Positions 1-6,392 of a stretch of 12,100 nt of DNA are shown here, one piece after another; position 1 is the stretch's first letter, and the number at the start of each line of letters is the position of its first letter. The stretch lies in the NCBI GenBank assembly GCA_011523195.1, contig WTHH01000267.1:1-12100 (forward strand), read 5' to 3'. Made by a program: the position numbers and the translations under genes. The DNA comes from Verrucomicrobiales bacterium. GTDB lineage: Bacteria; Verrucomicrobiota; Verrucomicrobiia; Limisphaerales; UBA1096. The notes under the pieces were generated by a model that worked only from the letters and a program-made list of their open reading frames with translations, was not told the DNA's origin and did not search any database.

Positions 1-225
1 GAACTGGCAGCTCAGGATGCAGTAGTTGGAGTAGTTGAAATATCGATTGAGAATGTAGCTGGCGCGATTGTTGTTTTTGCGGCGGTTGACCTCGTCGGCC
101 AGTTGGCCAAGCGTGTTGAGGTCGTCGCACTCGAAGAGGCGAAGCGCTTCCGCGTCATCCAGCCGTTGGCCAAGCGCGAGTTTGTCACGGATGTCTGCGA
201 GGGATTCTGGAATGAACAGGCTCAT
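1..225 (-). CDS. mqnE: Futalosine-pathway radical SAM enzyme, probably aminofutalosine synthase MqnE (N-terminal part)
   Basis: Only the first 75 codons are in the window; the gene runs off the left edge. Reading from the ATG at 225, the protein has a helical N-terminal part with the family-like pattern of 'DIRDKLALGQRL', 'EALRLFECDDLNTLGQLADEVN' broken by charged residues, then NRYFNYSNYC followed by ILSC and QF. Cys69 and Cys73 fit the first two ligands of a CX3CX2C radical SAM 4Fe-4S cluster; the third would be the next codon, outside the window. MqnE joins an SAM-derived adenosyl radical to 3-enolpyruvyl-benzoate in the futalosine route to menaquinone. The start codon overlaps the stop of the upstream prenyltransferase gene by ATGA, so translation is probably coupled. 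The related cyclase MqnC, or a CofH-type enzyme, shares this N-terminal pattern and cannot be excluded; the menaquinone neighbours favour MqnE. Two decayed copies of the window-wide palindrome lie in this gene 63 bases apart, both read as LGQ. Confidence 0.72.
   Translation of the reverse strand, partial: MSLFIPESLADIRDKLALGQRLDDAEALRLFECDDLNTLGQLADEVNRRKNNNRASYILNRYFNYSNYCILSCQF
100..113. repeat. Degenerate palindrome copy (12/14) in mqnE
   Basis: The sequence CAGTTGGCCAAGCG matches at 12 of 14 positions. On the coding (minus) strand it is read as TLGQL. Confidence 0.65.
163..176. repeat. Degenerate palindrome copy (12/14) in mqnE
   Basis: The sequence CCGTTGGCCAAGCG matches at 12 of 14 positions and lies 63 bases, 21 codons, from its neighbour at 100-113, in the same frame (ALGQR). 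Confidence 0.65.
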
Positions 226-1241
226 TGCAGTCGACGGAAAAATGGAAACAACACCTCGGTGGCGACCACCACGAAGAACACCGAGCTGATCACAGCGTTG
301 AGCTTGAAGAACGCAGTGTTCACCCACTTCAGGCTGCGCTTACGCGCGATCCAGTGTTCGAACATCAGGCAAAACATGATGATCAGCCAGCCGATCAGGA
401 AGGCCACCCGCATCTTGCACAGGATGCCAAACAACAAAAGTAACCCGAGCATGACCATGTGCGAGAGAAACGAGGCCATGAGGGCGTTCTTCGGCCCCCA
501 CGCGGTCACCAGAGAACGCAGTCCGTGCTGCCGGTCAAAATCAAAATCCTGCATCGCATAAATGATATCGAACCCGATCAGCCAAAAGACGACTGCGATC
601 CCAAGCACCAGCGGCGGCAGCAGGCTTTGGCTGAACGGCAACAGGGTGAACAACTCCACCATCGTACCGCCCTTCACGGCGATCCATGCACCGATGGGAG
701 CCAGCGCCAACGCGACGCCCAGCCAGACGTGCGTGTAATCCGTGAACCGCTTGGTCATCGAGTAAAAACAGACGAAGAACAAAGCTACCGGCCCAAGCAC
801 CAGACATGCGGTGTTGATGAACCCGGCCGCCACCAGAAACCCGACAGCGCTCAATCCGCAAAGTGTCCACGCGCTGAACAGGCTGATCTCCCCCGCAGGC
901 AAATGACGGTTGGCCGTCCGGGGGTTTTTGGCGTCAAACTTGCGATCAACAATCCGGTTGAACGCCATCGCACAGGTGCGCGCGCAAATCAGGCAAATGA
1001 GTATTAACAAAAATAGCTTAATGCCGGGGAATCCATATTCGGTTGCCGGTGCCGGGAGGTCGGCCTTGGCCTCCTCGAGATATCGATAATGCTCACGGGA
1101 GGCGACCATCATCGCCCCCAACGCAAACGGCATCGCGAAGATCGTGTGGGAGAACTTGACGAACTCGCCCCACTTCAAAATCACACCAACCAACCCGCCT
1201 CTTTTGAGCTTGGATGCCTTCATGGCTTCGGCCTGACTCAT
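222..1241 (-). CDS. mqnP: UbiA-family polyprenyltransferase, probably MqnP of the futalosine menaquinone pathway
   Basis: This is an integral membrane prenyltransferase of about 339 residues. It carries both aspartate-rich Mg-diphosphate motifs of the UbiA family: NRIVDRKFD (N95, D99, D103) and, in the second half, YAMQDFDFD (D232, D236) followed by RQHGLRSL. Several hydrophobic stretches between and after these motifs fit a multi-helix membrane protein. UbiA enzymes attach a polyprenyl chain to an aromatic acid. Beside a futalosine-type radical SAM gene and ubiX, the likely substrate is 1,4-dihydroxy-6-naphthoate (inferred); 4-hydroxybenzoate is the alternative. I chose the ATG at 1241 because it forms an ATGA overlap with the ubiX stop and follows an AGGAGG-type ribosome site encoded by the end of ubiX. 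An ATG five codons upstream at 1256 is in frame but sits ahead of that site. The stop overlaps the next gene by ATGA. Confidence 0.9.
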   Translation of the reverse strand: MSQAEAMKASKLKRGGLVGVILKWGEFVKFSHTIFAMPFALGAMMVASREHYRYLEEAKADLPAPATEYGFPGIKLFLLILICLICARTCAMAFNRIVDRKFDAKNPRTANRHLPAGEISLFSAWTLCGLSAVGFLVAAGFINTACLVLGPVALFFVCFYSMTKRFTDYTHVWLGVALALAPIGAWIAVKGGTMVELFTLLPFSQSLLPPLVLGIAVVFWLIGFDIIYAMQDFDFDRQHGLRSLVTAWGPKNALMASFLSHMVMLGLLLLFGILCKMRVAFLIGWLIIMFCLMFEHWIARKRSLKWVNTAFFKLNAVISSVFFVVVATEVLFPFFRRLQ

Positions 1242-1792
1242 TCCTCCTCCTGCCATCGCGGCGAGGCTTCGTTCGCGAGGCCGAGATGATCCAGTACCCG
1301 TGAAACCACCGTATCCGCCACCTCCTCAATCGTCTTTGGGTTGGCATAGAAATGGGGGTTCGCCGGCAGGATCGTCGCCCCGGCCTGCAACAGCAGTTCC
1401 ATGTTTTTCAAGTGCACCAAATTGAGTGGTGTCTCGCGGGACACCAAAATCAATTTCCTGTTTTCCTTCAGCGCCACGTCGGCTGCTCTCAGCAGGACGT
1501 TGTCGCTATGGCCGTGGGCAATCCGCCCAAGCGTGCCCATCGTGCAGGGAATCACTACCATGGCGTCGATCACGTTCGAGCCACTTGCAAACGGGGCGTT
1601 CATACTCTTAAGCCCATGCGGCACCACGCCTTCAGGCAGACGGAGTTCGGTCGGCAATTCCTGTCGAATGACCGCTTGAGCATAGCTGCTAAGCACGACA
1701 TGAGTTTCGTGCTCGGTCTCGCCCAACCAGTCCAGCAGCCGCTGGGCATAAATCACCCCGCTGGCTCCGGTTATGGCAACAAGAATTCTCAC
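1238..1792 (-). CDS. ubiX: UbiX/MqnM-type flavin prenyltransferase
   Basis: The product (about 184 residues) begins RILVAITGASGVIYAQRLL, the FMN-binding start of the UbiX/Pad1 family. It continues with VIPCTMGTLGRIAHGHSDN, RAADVALKENRKL, VSRETPLNLVHLKNM and ILPANPHFY, all characteristic conserved blocks. UbiX joins dimethylallyl phosphate to FMN, making the prenylated flavin that UbiD-type decarboxylases need. In the futalosine pathway the paired decarboxylase acts on the prenylated naphthoate; no ubiD gene is visible here. I placed the start at the GTG at 1792 because homologues begin almost directly at the beta strand before GASG; an in-frame TTG at 1828 would add 12 residues and is less likely. 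It is the first gene of a minus-strand operon, and its last codons (GAG GAG GAA) double as the ribosome site of the prenyltransferase gene. Confidence 0.9.
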   Translation of the reverse strand: MRILVAITGASGVIYAQRLLDWLGETEHETHVVLSSYAQAVIRQELPTELRLPEGVVPHGLKSMNAPFASGSNVIDAMVVIPCTMGTLGRIAHGHSDNVLLRAADVALKENRKLILVSRETPLNLVHLKNMELLLQAGATILPANPHFYANPKTIEEVADTVVSRVLDHLGLANEASPRWQEEE

Positions 1793-1893
1793 TTGGACTG
1801 AAAAACGCTTCCCATCAAAGCACGACAAATATGCGGCAGGTCAAGCAGGCTTGTCGAGCCAACGCCGCCCCCGCTTGACAGCTGGGCCAATAA
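1793..1893. promoter_or_regulatory. Divergent intergenic region between ubiX operon and SDR gene
   Basis: These 101 bases must hold the start signals of two divergent transcripts, unless either gene is read from further away. Visible structure includes an inverted repeat CGACAA (1823-1828) / TTGTCG (1851-1856), with a second small one, CAAGC-AG-GCTTG (1842-1853), inside it. A TTGACA hexamer at 1875-1880 matches a -35 box but has no suitable -10 before the plus-strand start. I could not identify a convincing sigma-70 promoter on either strand, so the regulatory role is inferred from gene arrangement only. Confidence 0.3.
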
Positions 1894-2874
1894 ATGAAAC
1901 CAAGCGGCGTGCCCGAAGCACAAAACACCCTCATCACCGGCGGCGCCGGCTTTATCGGTTCTCACCTAGCCGGGCGGCTGCTTGGCCAAGGTGGACGCGT
2001 CATGGTGATCGACGATTTTTCCACCGGATCACGTGATAATCTGACTCATCTAGCCGACAACCCTGGGCTGACGATCATTGAGGACGACGTCACTCATTGC
2101 CCTGCGCTTGGCCAACTGGTGGCCGACTCCGACTACGTTTTTCACCTCGCCGCTGCCGTAGGAGTCGACCTCGTCGTGCAGTCTCCAATCCGCACCATCG
2201 AGACTAACCTAAAGTCAACAGAGGCCATTCTCGAGGCGGCCGCGCCCAACCGCACGCCGCTGTTGCTGCCATCCAGCTCGGAGGTCTACGGCAAAAGCTC
2301 CCGTGAAGGATTCGACGAAAATGACGACCTGCTGATCGGTCCCCCAACGCTAGGCCGATGGAGCTACGCCTGCTCCAAGCTAATGGATGAATTTCTCGCG
2401 CTGGCCTTTCACAACGAGCGACAGTTGCCGGTCACGGTTGTGCGCCTGTTTAATACCGTCGGCCCGAGGCAAACCGGCCGCTACGGCATGGTGCTGCCGC
2501 GCTTCGTAGAGGCAGCCAAGGCCAACGAGCCGATCCGAGTCTTCGGCGACGGCCAGCAGTCGCGCTGTTTCTGCCACGTCAATGACACTGTCGAGTCACT
2601 GCTGCGCTTAGCCAAGTGTGACCGTGCCGCTGGCAACGTCTTCAACATAGGATCAACCGAGGAGGTAACCATCCTCGGCTTGGCCAAGCGGGTGGTCGAA
2701 CTGACCGGCTCCCAATCCACAGTCGAGCTTGTCCCCTACGAGCAGGCGTATGATCCCGGGTTTGAGGACATGCAGCGGCGCAAACCAGTGATCGACAAGC
2801 TCGAGCAGTTCACCGGTTTCCGGCCTTCAATCCCGCTCGACGACATCATCCGCAGCGTCGCTGGGATTGCGTAA
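1894..2874 (+). CDS. NAD-dependent sugar-nucleotide epimerase/dehydratase (extended SDR)
   Basis: The 326-residue protein has the Rossmann start ITGGAGFIGSHL (glycines about 16-22), acidic residues after beta-2 (VIDDFSTG, D40-D41) that favour NAD(H), a catalytic-type serine stretch PSSSEVYG (127-129) and the YxxxK pair in SYACSK (Y158, K162). Downstream VVRLFNTVGPRQ, RYGMVLPRFV, FGDGQQSRCFCHVND and VFNIGS match sugar-nucleotide SDRs such as UDP-glucuronate decarboxylase or UDP-glucose 4-epimerase. It probably remodels a nucleotide sugar for surface polysaccharide in the cytoplasm; the substrate cannot be told from the sequence. The start at 1894 leaves only ten residues before the first strand; GTG at 1909 is possible. 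No Shine-Dalgarno is seen. The gene stands alone. It has the densest set of palindrome-related sites in the window: 1979, 2105, 2605 and 2677. Confidence 0.9.
   Translation: MKPSGVPEAQNTLITGGAGFIGSHLAGRLLGQGGRVMVIDDFSTGSRDNLTHLADNPGLTIIEDDVTHCPALGQLVADSDYVFHLAAAVGVDLVVQSPIRTIETNLKSTEAILEAAAPNRTPLLLPSSSEVYGKSSREGFDENDDLLIGPPTLGRWSYACSKLMDEFLALAFHNERQLPVTVVRLFNTVGPRQTGRYGMVLPRFVEAAKANEPIRVFGDGQQSRCFCHVNDTVESLLRLAKCDRAAGNVFNIGSTEEVTILGLAKRVVELTGSQSTVELVPYEQAYDPGFEDMQRRKPVIDKLEQFTGFRPSIPLDDIIRSVAGIA
2105..2118. repeat. Degenerate palindrome copy (12/14) in the SDR gene
   Basis: CGCTTGGCCAACTG keeps the left half and core and is read as ALGQL. Confidence 0.65.
2605..2618. repeat. Degenerate palindrome copy (12/14) in the SDR gene
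   Basis: CGCTTAGCCAAGTG has two changes and is read as RLAKC, 72 bases before the 13/14 copy at 2677 and in the same frame. Confidence 0.65.
2677..2690. repeat. Palindrome copy, 13 of 14 bases, in the SDR gene
   Basis: GGCTTGGCCAAGCG differs from the exact palindrome only at the first base. It is read as GLAKR (residues 262-266), a different frame from the aldehyde dehydrogenase and aceF copies. Confidence 0.85.
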
Positions 2875-2918
2875 CCGATAATCCGCCTCTTAAATCTATT
2901 GGCATTCCTAACAAAGAC

Positions 2919-2950
2919 AAAAAAACCCCTCTACTTGGAAAATTAGAGGG
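2919..2950 (-). terminator. Intrinsic terminator pointing to the minus strand
   Basis: A perfect 7-bp stem CCCTCTA/TAGAGGG (2927-2933 and 2944-2950) with a 10-base loop is followed, on the minus strand only, by G and seven U. On the plus strand there is no U-run after the stem, so it does not look like the terminator of the SDR gene just upstream. No recognised minus-strand gene ends here, which makes the orientation odd. Confidence 0.6.
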
Positions 2951-3095
2951 CCGATGATCAACTATCGAATTGAGAAAACCTGAAGCGCTTGGCCCTCCCA
3001 TTTAACTCTACGGCCCTTTGAGCCACTGCGTGCTCTACATGCTCTGCGTTTAAAAACAGACAATCCACGATGATCATCAACAGGCTTTTTTGTTG

Positions 3096-3109
3096 CGCTT
3101 GGCTAAGCG
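3096..3109. repeat. Palindrome copy, 13 of 14 bases, upstream of the aldehyde dehydrogenase
   Basis: CGCTTGGCTAAGCG has one transition at position 9. It lies 19 bases before the ATG at 3129, so it would be in the 5' untranslated region or promoter of that gene. Confidence 0.85.
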
Positions 3110-3128
3110 CGGACACGAAACTCCTGCC

Positions 3129-4538
3129 ATGAAGCTTTTCCTTGATGGCAAGTGGCGAGATCTCAGCGAAAAGACCGAGGTGCTAAACCCGTTTGACGGA
3201 TCAGTCATCGACACAGTGCCGAGCGCCTCCCCTACCGAGATCACCGCTGCCATCGATGGTCTGGCCAGGGGAGCGGAAGTCATGCGCAACATGCCCTCAC
3301 ATCGGCGCGTCGAGATTCTCCGTAAGGCCTCCGATCTCATGCGTGCGCAGCAGGAGGAGTTGGGTAGACTAATCAGCACCGAGGAGGGCAAGGTATTGGC
3401 GGAGGGCCGTATCGAGGCCGGGCGCGCCATCGAAACGGTCGATCTTTCAGCCGACGAGGCCCGGCGGTTGCACGGCGAAACTGTGCCGCTGGATTCCACC
3501 CCGGGCGGGGTCGGCAAACTGGGCTTTACCTTGCGCGTACCGTGCGGCATTGTAGCTTCTATAACCCCATTCAACTTTCCGCTCAACCTCGTCGCGCACA
3601 AGATCGGCCCGGCGATCGCCGGCGGCAACGCCGTGCTACTCAAGCCGGCCTCCGACACCCCTCTCTCCTCGCTTAAACTGGTGGAATTGCTACTCGAGGC
3701 CGGGCTGCCTGAGGAGGCCATCGCCTGTGTGACCGGTTCCGGCGCCGCGCTTGGCCAAGCGATCTGCAGCGACCCGCGTGTCCGCAAGATCAGCTTCACA
3801 GGCAGTGCCGAGGTGGGCGAACAAATCTGCCGCTTGGCCGGCTTGAAACGAGTTACGATGGAGCTTGGCTCGAACAGCCCCGTCATCGTGCTCGACGATG
3901 CCGACCCGCAAAAGGTGGCCGATGCCGTCGCCGTGACCGGCTTTGCCAACGCCGGGCAGGTATGCATCTCTTCGCAGCGCATTCTGGCGACGCCGCGTAT
4001 TCACGACGACCTGCTCGACGCGCTCACCGCCAGGGTCAGCCAACTCACCGCCGGCAACCAGCTCGACGATCAAACGAACGTTGGCCCGCTCGTCCGCGAA
4101 CGGGACGCACAGCGCGTCGAGGAGTGGCTTGGCCAGGCGCAACGCGACGGGGCAGAACTCCGCTGCGGCGGCAAACGCAACGGCGCGGTGATTCAACCCG
4201 CTGTGTTGGCCAACGTCCGCAGTGACATGCGGATGAGTTGCGAGGAATTGTTCGGCCCGGCTGTGGGCGTGGCCCGTGCAGAGAGCGTCGACGACGCGAT
4301 CCACCTGGCCAACGACAGTCGCTTCGGGCTCAGCGCCGCCGTCTTCACACAGGACATCGACAAGGCGATCCGGTTCGCGCGCGAAGTGGACAGCGGTAAT
4401 CTGCACATCAACTTCGGCACCGCCTGGCGCGCTGAGACCATGCCGTACGGCGGCCTTAAGGACAGCGGCATGGGCAAGGAAGGGCCGAAGTACGCGATCG
4501 AGGAGATGACGGAGACCAAGATGGTCGTCATCCACTGA
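3129..4538 (+). CDS. NAD(P)-dependent aldehyde dehydrogenase, lactaldehyde/phosphonoacetaldehyde dehydrogenase-like
   Basis: This 469-residue soluble enzyme oxidises an aldehyde to the acid using NAD or NADP. Family blocks are in order: ITPFNFPLN and AIAGGNAVLLKPAS for cofactor binding, FTGSAEVG, the general base Glu245 in MELGSNSP, and the catalytic Cys279 in FANAGQVCISSQR. The 34-residue gap between base and cysteine is the usual one. The end PYGGLKDSGMGKEGPKYA with IEEMTETKM is typical of the lactaldehyde/phosphonoacetaldehyde branch; the true substrate is unknown. I start at the ATG at 3129, which opens directly on the KLFLDGKW strand expected at the N-terminus. A longer frame from 3090 would begin inside a palindrome copy (3096-3109) and add non-homologous residues. 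An exact palindrome copy at 3748-3761 encodes residues 207-211, ALGQA. The sulfatase follows after 52 bases, so the aldehyde may come from sugar catabolism (speculative). Confidence 0.93.
   Translation: MKLFLDGKWRDLSEKTEVLNPFDGSVIDTVPSASPTEITAAIDGLARGAEVMRNMPSHRRVEILRKASDLMRAQQEELGRLISTEEGKVLAEGRIEAGRAIETVDLSADEARRLHGETVPLDSTPGGVGKLGFTLRVPCGIVASITPFNFPLNLVAHKIGPAIAGGNAVLLKPASDTPLSSLKLVELLLEAGLPEEAIACVTGSGAALGQAICSDPRVRKISFTGSAEVGEQICRLAGLKRVTMELGSNSPVIVLDDADPQKVADAVAVTGFANAGQVCISSQRILATPRIHDDLLDALTARVSQLTAGNQLDDQTNVGPLVRERDAQRVEEWLGQAQRDGAELRCGGKRNGAVIQPAVLANVRSDMRMSCEELFGPAVGVARAESVDDAIHLANDSRFGLSAAVFTQDIDKAIRFAREVDSGNLHINFGTAWRAETMPYGGLKDSGMGKEGPKYAIEEMTETKMVVIH
3748..3761. repeat. Exact 14-bp palindrome copy inside the aldehyde dehydrogenase gene
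   Basis: CGCTTGGCCAAGCG is a perfect inverted repeat. Here it lies in coding sequence and is read with its flanking bases as ALGQA. The alignment with other aldehyde dehydrogenases around this point appears gapless by eye, so it looks like substitutions converging on the palindrome rather than an inserted element (inference). Confidence 0.9.
4126..4139. repeat. Degenerate palindrome copy (12/14) in the aldehyde dehydrogenase gene
   Basis: GGCTTGGCCAGGCG has two changes and is read within WLGQAQ. Confidence 0.6.
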
Positions 4539-4539
4539 T

Positions 4540-4553
4540 CGCTTGGCCAAGCG
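4540..4553. repeat. Exact palindrome copy directly after the aldehyde dehydrogenase stop
   Basis: CGCTTGGCCAAGCG begins one base after the TGA at 4536-4538, between that gene and the sulfatase. No U-run follows directly, so it is not a standard intrinsic terminator. Its internal TTG opens a spurious N-terminal extension of the sulfatase reading frame. Confidence 0.9.
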
Positions 4554-4590
4554 GACGACAGGTGGTAGTTTTCCGGCCCGATTTTTTGCC

Positions 4591-6189
4591 ATGAAACGAT
4601 TCGTTACCCTGTTCACGTTGTTCGCCGGATTGCTGACGGTGGCCGAGGCCAAGTCAGAGCGACCCAACATTTTGTTTGTCTTCACGGACGACCACGCACC
4701 CCACGCCATCGGCGCATACAACGGCTGGCTGAAGTCGATCAACCCCACCCCGGTCATCGACAAGCTGGCTAGGGAGGGAATGCTGTTTGAGAAGAGCTTT
4801 TGTTCCAACTCCATCTGCGGGCCAAGCCGCGCGGTTATCCTCAGCGGCAAGCACAGCCACAAGAACGGGTTCATGAACAACGGCAACTCGTTCGACTGGA
4901 ATCAGCAGATCTTCCCGAAAATCCTCCGCAAAAACGGCTACCAAACCGCGCTCTACGGCAAGAGCCATCTCAAGGGCAAACCGCAGGGTTTCGATGACTG
5001 GGCCGTGCTGCCGGGCCAGGGCCTCTACTACAACCCGGACATGATCTTCGCAGATGGCCGGCGGCGCCTCGACGGCTACTGCACCGACGTGGTCACCGAC
5101 CTCGCGGTAAACTGGCTCAAGGAGAAGCGCGACAAAAGCAAGCCGTTCGTGATGATGGTGCAACACAAGGCACCGCACCGGAACTGGATGCCGGCCCTAC
5201 GCCACCTCGACCTTTACGATGACATCACCATTCCCGAGCCGCCGACGCTGTTTGACAAATGGGAGGACAACGCCCCGCCAGCGCGACATCAGGAACTAGA
5301 GATCGACCGGCACATGGACCTGAACTACGACCTGTTTGTCGATCTCACCCCGGAGTTCAACCAACCGCCCTCACAAAAGCGCCAGGATCGATCCGCATGG
5401 CACAACATGAAGCGCATGAGCAAGGAGCAATTGACCAAGTGGCGTGCCGCCTACGGGCCAAAAGACGAGGCATTCCACAAGGCCAAGCTCAAGGGCAAGG
5501 ACTTGGTTCGCTGGAAATTTCAGCGTTACGCCAAGAACTACCTCCGCTGCGTCAAGGGGGTGGACGAGAGCATTGGCCGCCTGCAGGACACGCTGAAGGA
5601 GCTTGGCCTAGACGATAACACGGTGGTGATCTACTCCTCCGACCAGGGTTTCTACATCGGCGACCATGGTTGGTACGACAAGCGCTGGATGTACGAGGAG
5701 TCCCTGATGATGCCGTTCATCGTCAAGTGGCCGGGCGTAACCAAGCCGGGAAGCCGCAACCGGAATCTCATCCAGAATCTGGACTACGCTGAGACGTTTT
5801 TGGAGATGGCCGGGGCACCGATTCCCAGCGACATGCAGGGCCGTTCGCTCGTGCCGCTGCTCAAGGGCCAAAATCCGGACGACTGGCGCAAGAGCATCTA
5901 TTATCATTACTACGAGTATCCAAGCGTCCACATGGTGCCGCGTCACTACGGCATCCGTACTCAGCGCTACAAGCTGATGCACTTTTACCAGTTCGGAAAC
6001 GAGTGGGAACTGTATGATCTGAAGTCCGACCCGGACGAACTGACCAACCTCTACGGCAAACCGGAACATGCCAAGCTTCAAAAGCGGATGAAGAACCGCT
6101 TGGCCAAGCTCCAGAAGCATTACGAGGACAACAGCGATATTTCCGAGAAACCGGACAGCTGGAAGGCCCAAATGCGGGGCAAAAAATAA
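4591..6189 (+). CDS. Exported S1-family (formylglycine-dependent) sulfatase
   Basis: The 532-residue protein starts with a clear Sec signal peptide (MKR, a hydrophobic core, then AEA before KSERPN at about residue 20), so it acts outside the cytoplasm. The S1 arylsulfatase fold is marked by NILFVFTDDHAPH (metal ligands D33, D34), the sulfatase signature CGPSR with Cys76 as the formylglycine precursor, GKSHLKG, QHKAPHRNW, and SSDQGFYIGDHGWYDKRWMYEES (written in parts: DQG, GDHG). The C-terminus ELYDLKSDPDELTNLYG fits a DUF4976-type end. It should hydrolyse a sulfate ester on a carbohydrate or glycosaminoglycan; the SNSICGPSRAVILSGKHSH stretch recalls N-acetylglucosamine-6-sulfatase-like enzymes, but substrate is unproven. 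A maturase is needed and none is in the window. The ATG at 4591 is chosen for the signal peptide; the frame open from 4543 begins at a TTG inside a palindrome and would bury the signal. A 13/14 palindrome copy near the end encodes RLAKL. Confidence 0.93.
   Translation: MKRFVTLFTLFAGLLTVAEAKSERPNILFVFTDDHAPHAIGAYNGWLKSINPTPVIDKLAREGMLFEKSFCSNSICGPSRAVILSGKHSHKNGFMNNGNSFDWNQQIFPKILRKNGYQTALYGKSHLKGKPQGFDDWAVLPGQGLYYNPDMIFADGRRRLDGYCTDVVTDLAVNWLKEKRDKSKPFVMMVQHKAPHRNWMPALRHLDLYDDITIPEPPTLFDKWEDNAPPARHQELEIDRHMDLNYDLFVDLTPEFNQPPSQKRQDRSAWHNMKRMSKEQLTKWRAAYGPKDEAFHKAKLKGKDLVRWKFQRYAKNYLRCVKGVDESIGRLQDTLKELGLDDNTVVIYSSDQGFYIGDHGWYDKRWMYEESLMMPFIVKWPGVTKPGSRNRNLIQNLDYAETFLEMAGAPIPSDMQGRSLVPLLKGQNPDDWRKSIYYHYYEYPSVHMVPRHYGIRTQRYKLMHFYQFGNEWELYDLKSDPDELTNLYGKPEHAKLQKRMKNRLAKLQKHYEDNSDISEKPDSWKAQMRGKK
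6097..6110. repeat. Palindrome copy, 13 of 14 bases, near the sulfatase 3' end
   Basis: CGCTTGGCCAAGCT differs only at the last base and is read as RLAKL in the charged C-terminal helix of the sulfatase. Confidence 0.85.
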
Positions 6190-6392
6190 GGTCATCAGGC
6201 TAAAAAGGCCTTTTGACTAGTTGGTTCGACTAGACTAGTTTGCCTCCGCGTGGTTTTGAGGAGGAGCAGGTAGATCGCTTGGTTATCAGGCCAAGCGGCA
6301 TGACGGACGCTTGGGCAAAAACCACCTCCCCTTTTTGATGATGACGTCATGCTTTTGCGAAAAGGCAGCATTCGTTCTATTTTTTTTATTCA
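6190..6392 (+). promoter_or_regulatory. aceE upstream region with stacked inverted repeats and a possible near-leaderless promoter
   Basis: This stretch separates the sulfatase from the pyruvate dehydrogenase operon. In order it holds: a 12-bp palindrome AAAAGGCCTTTT (6203-6214), a cluster of ACTAG repeats (6215-6240), a split palindrome CGCTTGG (6276-6282) / CCAAGCG (6291-6297) with another CGCTTGG at 6308-6314, a perfect 10-bp palindrome ATGACGTCAT (6341-6350), and CTTTT-GCG-AAAAG (6352-6364). A weak sigma-70-like pair, TTGCGA (6355-6360) and TATTTT (6378-6383), spaced by 17, would start RNA within a few bases of the aceE ATG at 6393, so the mRNA could be almost leaderless; no ribosome site is visible. 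The palindrome at 6341 is well placed to be an operator. All regulatory roles are inferred. Confidence 0.4.
6276..6314. repeat. Split palindrome with a third half-site upstream of aceE
   Basis: CGCTTGG (6276-6282) and CCAAGCG (6291-6297) are the exact palindrome halves parted by eight bases; a further CGCTTGG lies at 6308-6314. The middle half can pair with either neighbour, giving two mutually exclusive 7-bp hairpins. Confidence 0.7.

Noticed and set aside
1238..1828. TTG at 1828 as the ubiX start
   Set aside because: It adds 12 residues ahead of the conserved RILVAITGASG start; the GTG at 1792 fits homologue length better.
1875..1880. TTGACA as a -35 box for the SDR gene
   Set aside because: No -10-like hexamer lies 16-18 bases downstream, and the ATG at 1894 is too close.
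4540..4553. The exact palindrome as an intrinsic terminator
   Set aside because: The stem is only about five base pairs around a GGCC loop and no U-run follows directly; the same sequence also occurs within genes.
3077..4886. Two long minus-strand reading frames (about 301 and 398 codons) opposite the aldehyde dehydrogenase
   Set aside because: They overlap a gene with complete family motifs, show no recognisable domain, and are expected in GC-rich coding DNA read on the opposite strand.
6203..6214. AAAAGGCCTTTT as an intrinsic terminator of the sulfatase gene
   Set aside because: It is a palindrome with no room for a loop except at the cost of the GC pairs, so the hairpin would be weak; kept only as a repeat of note.
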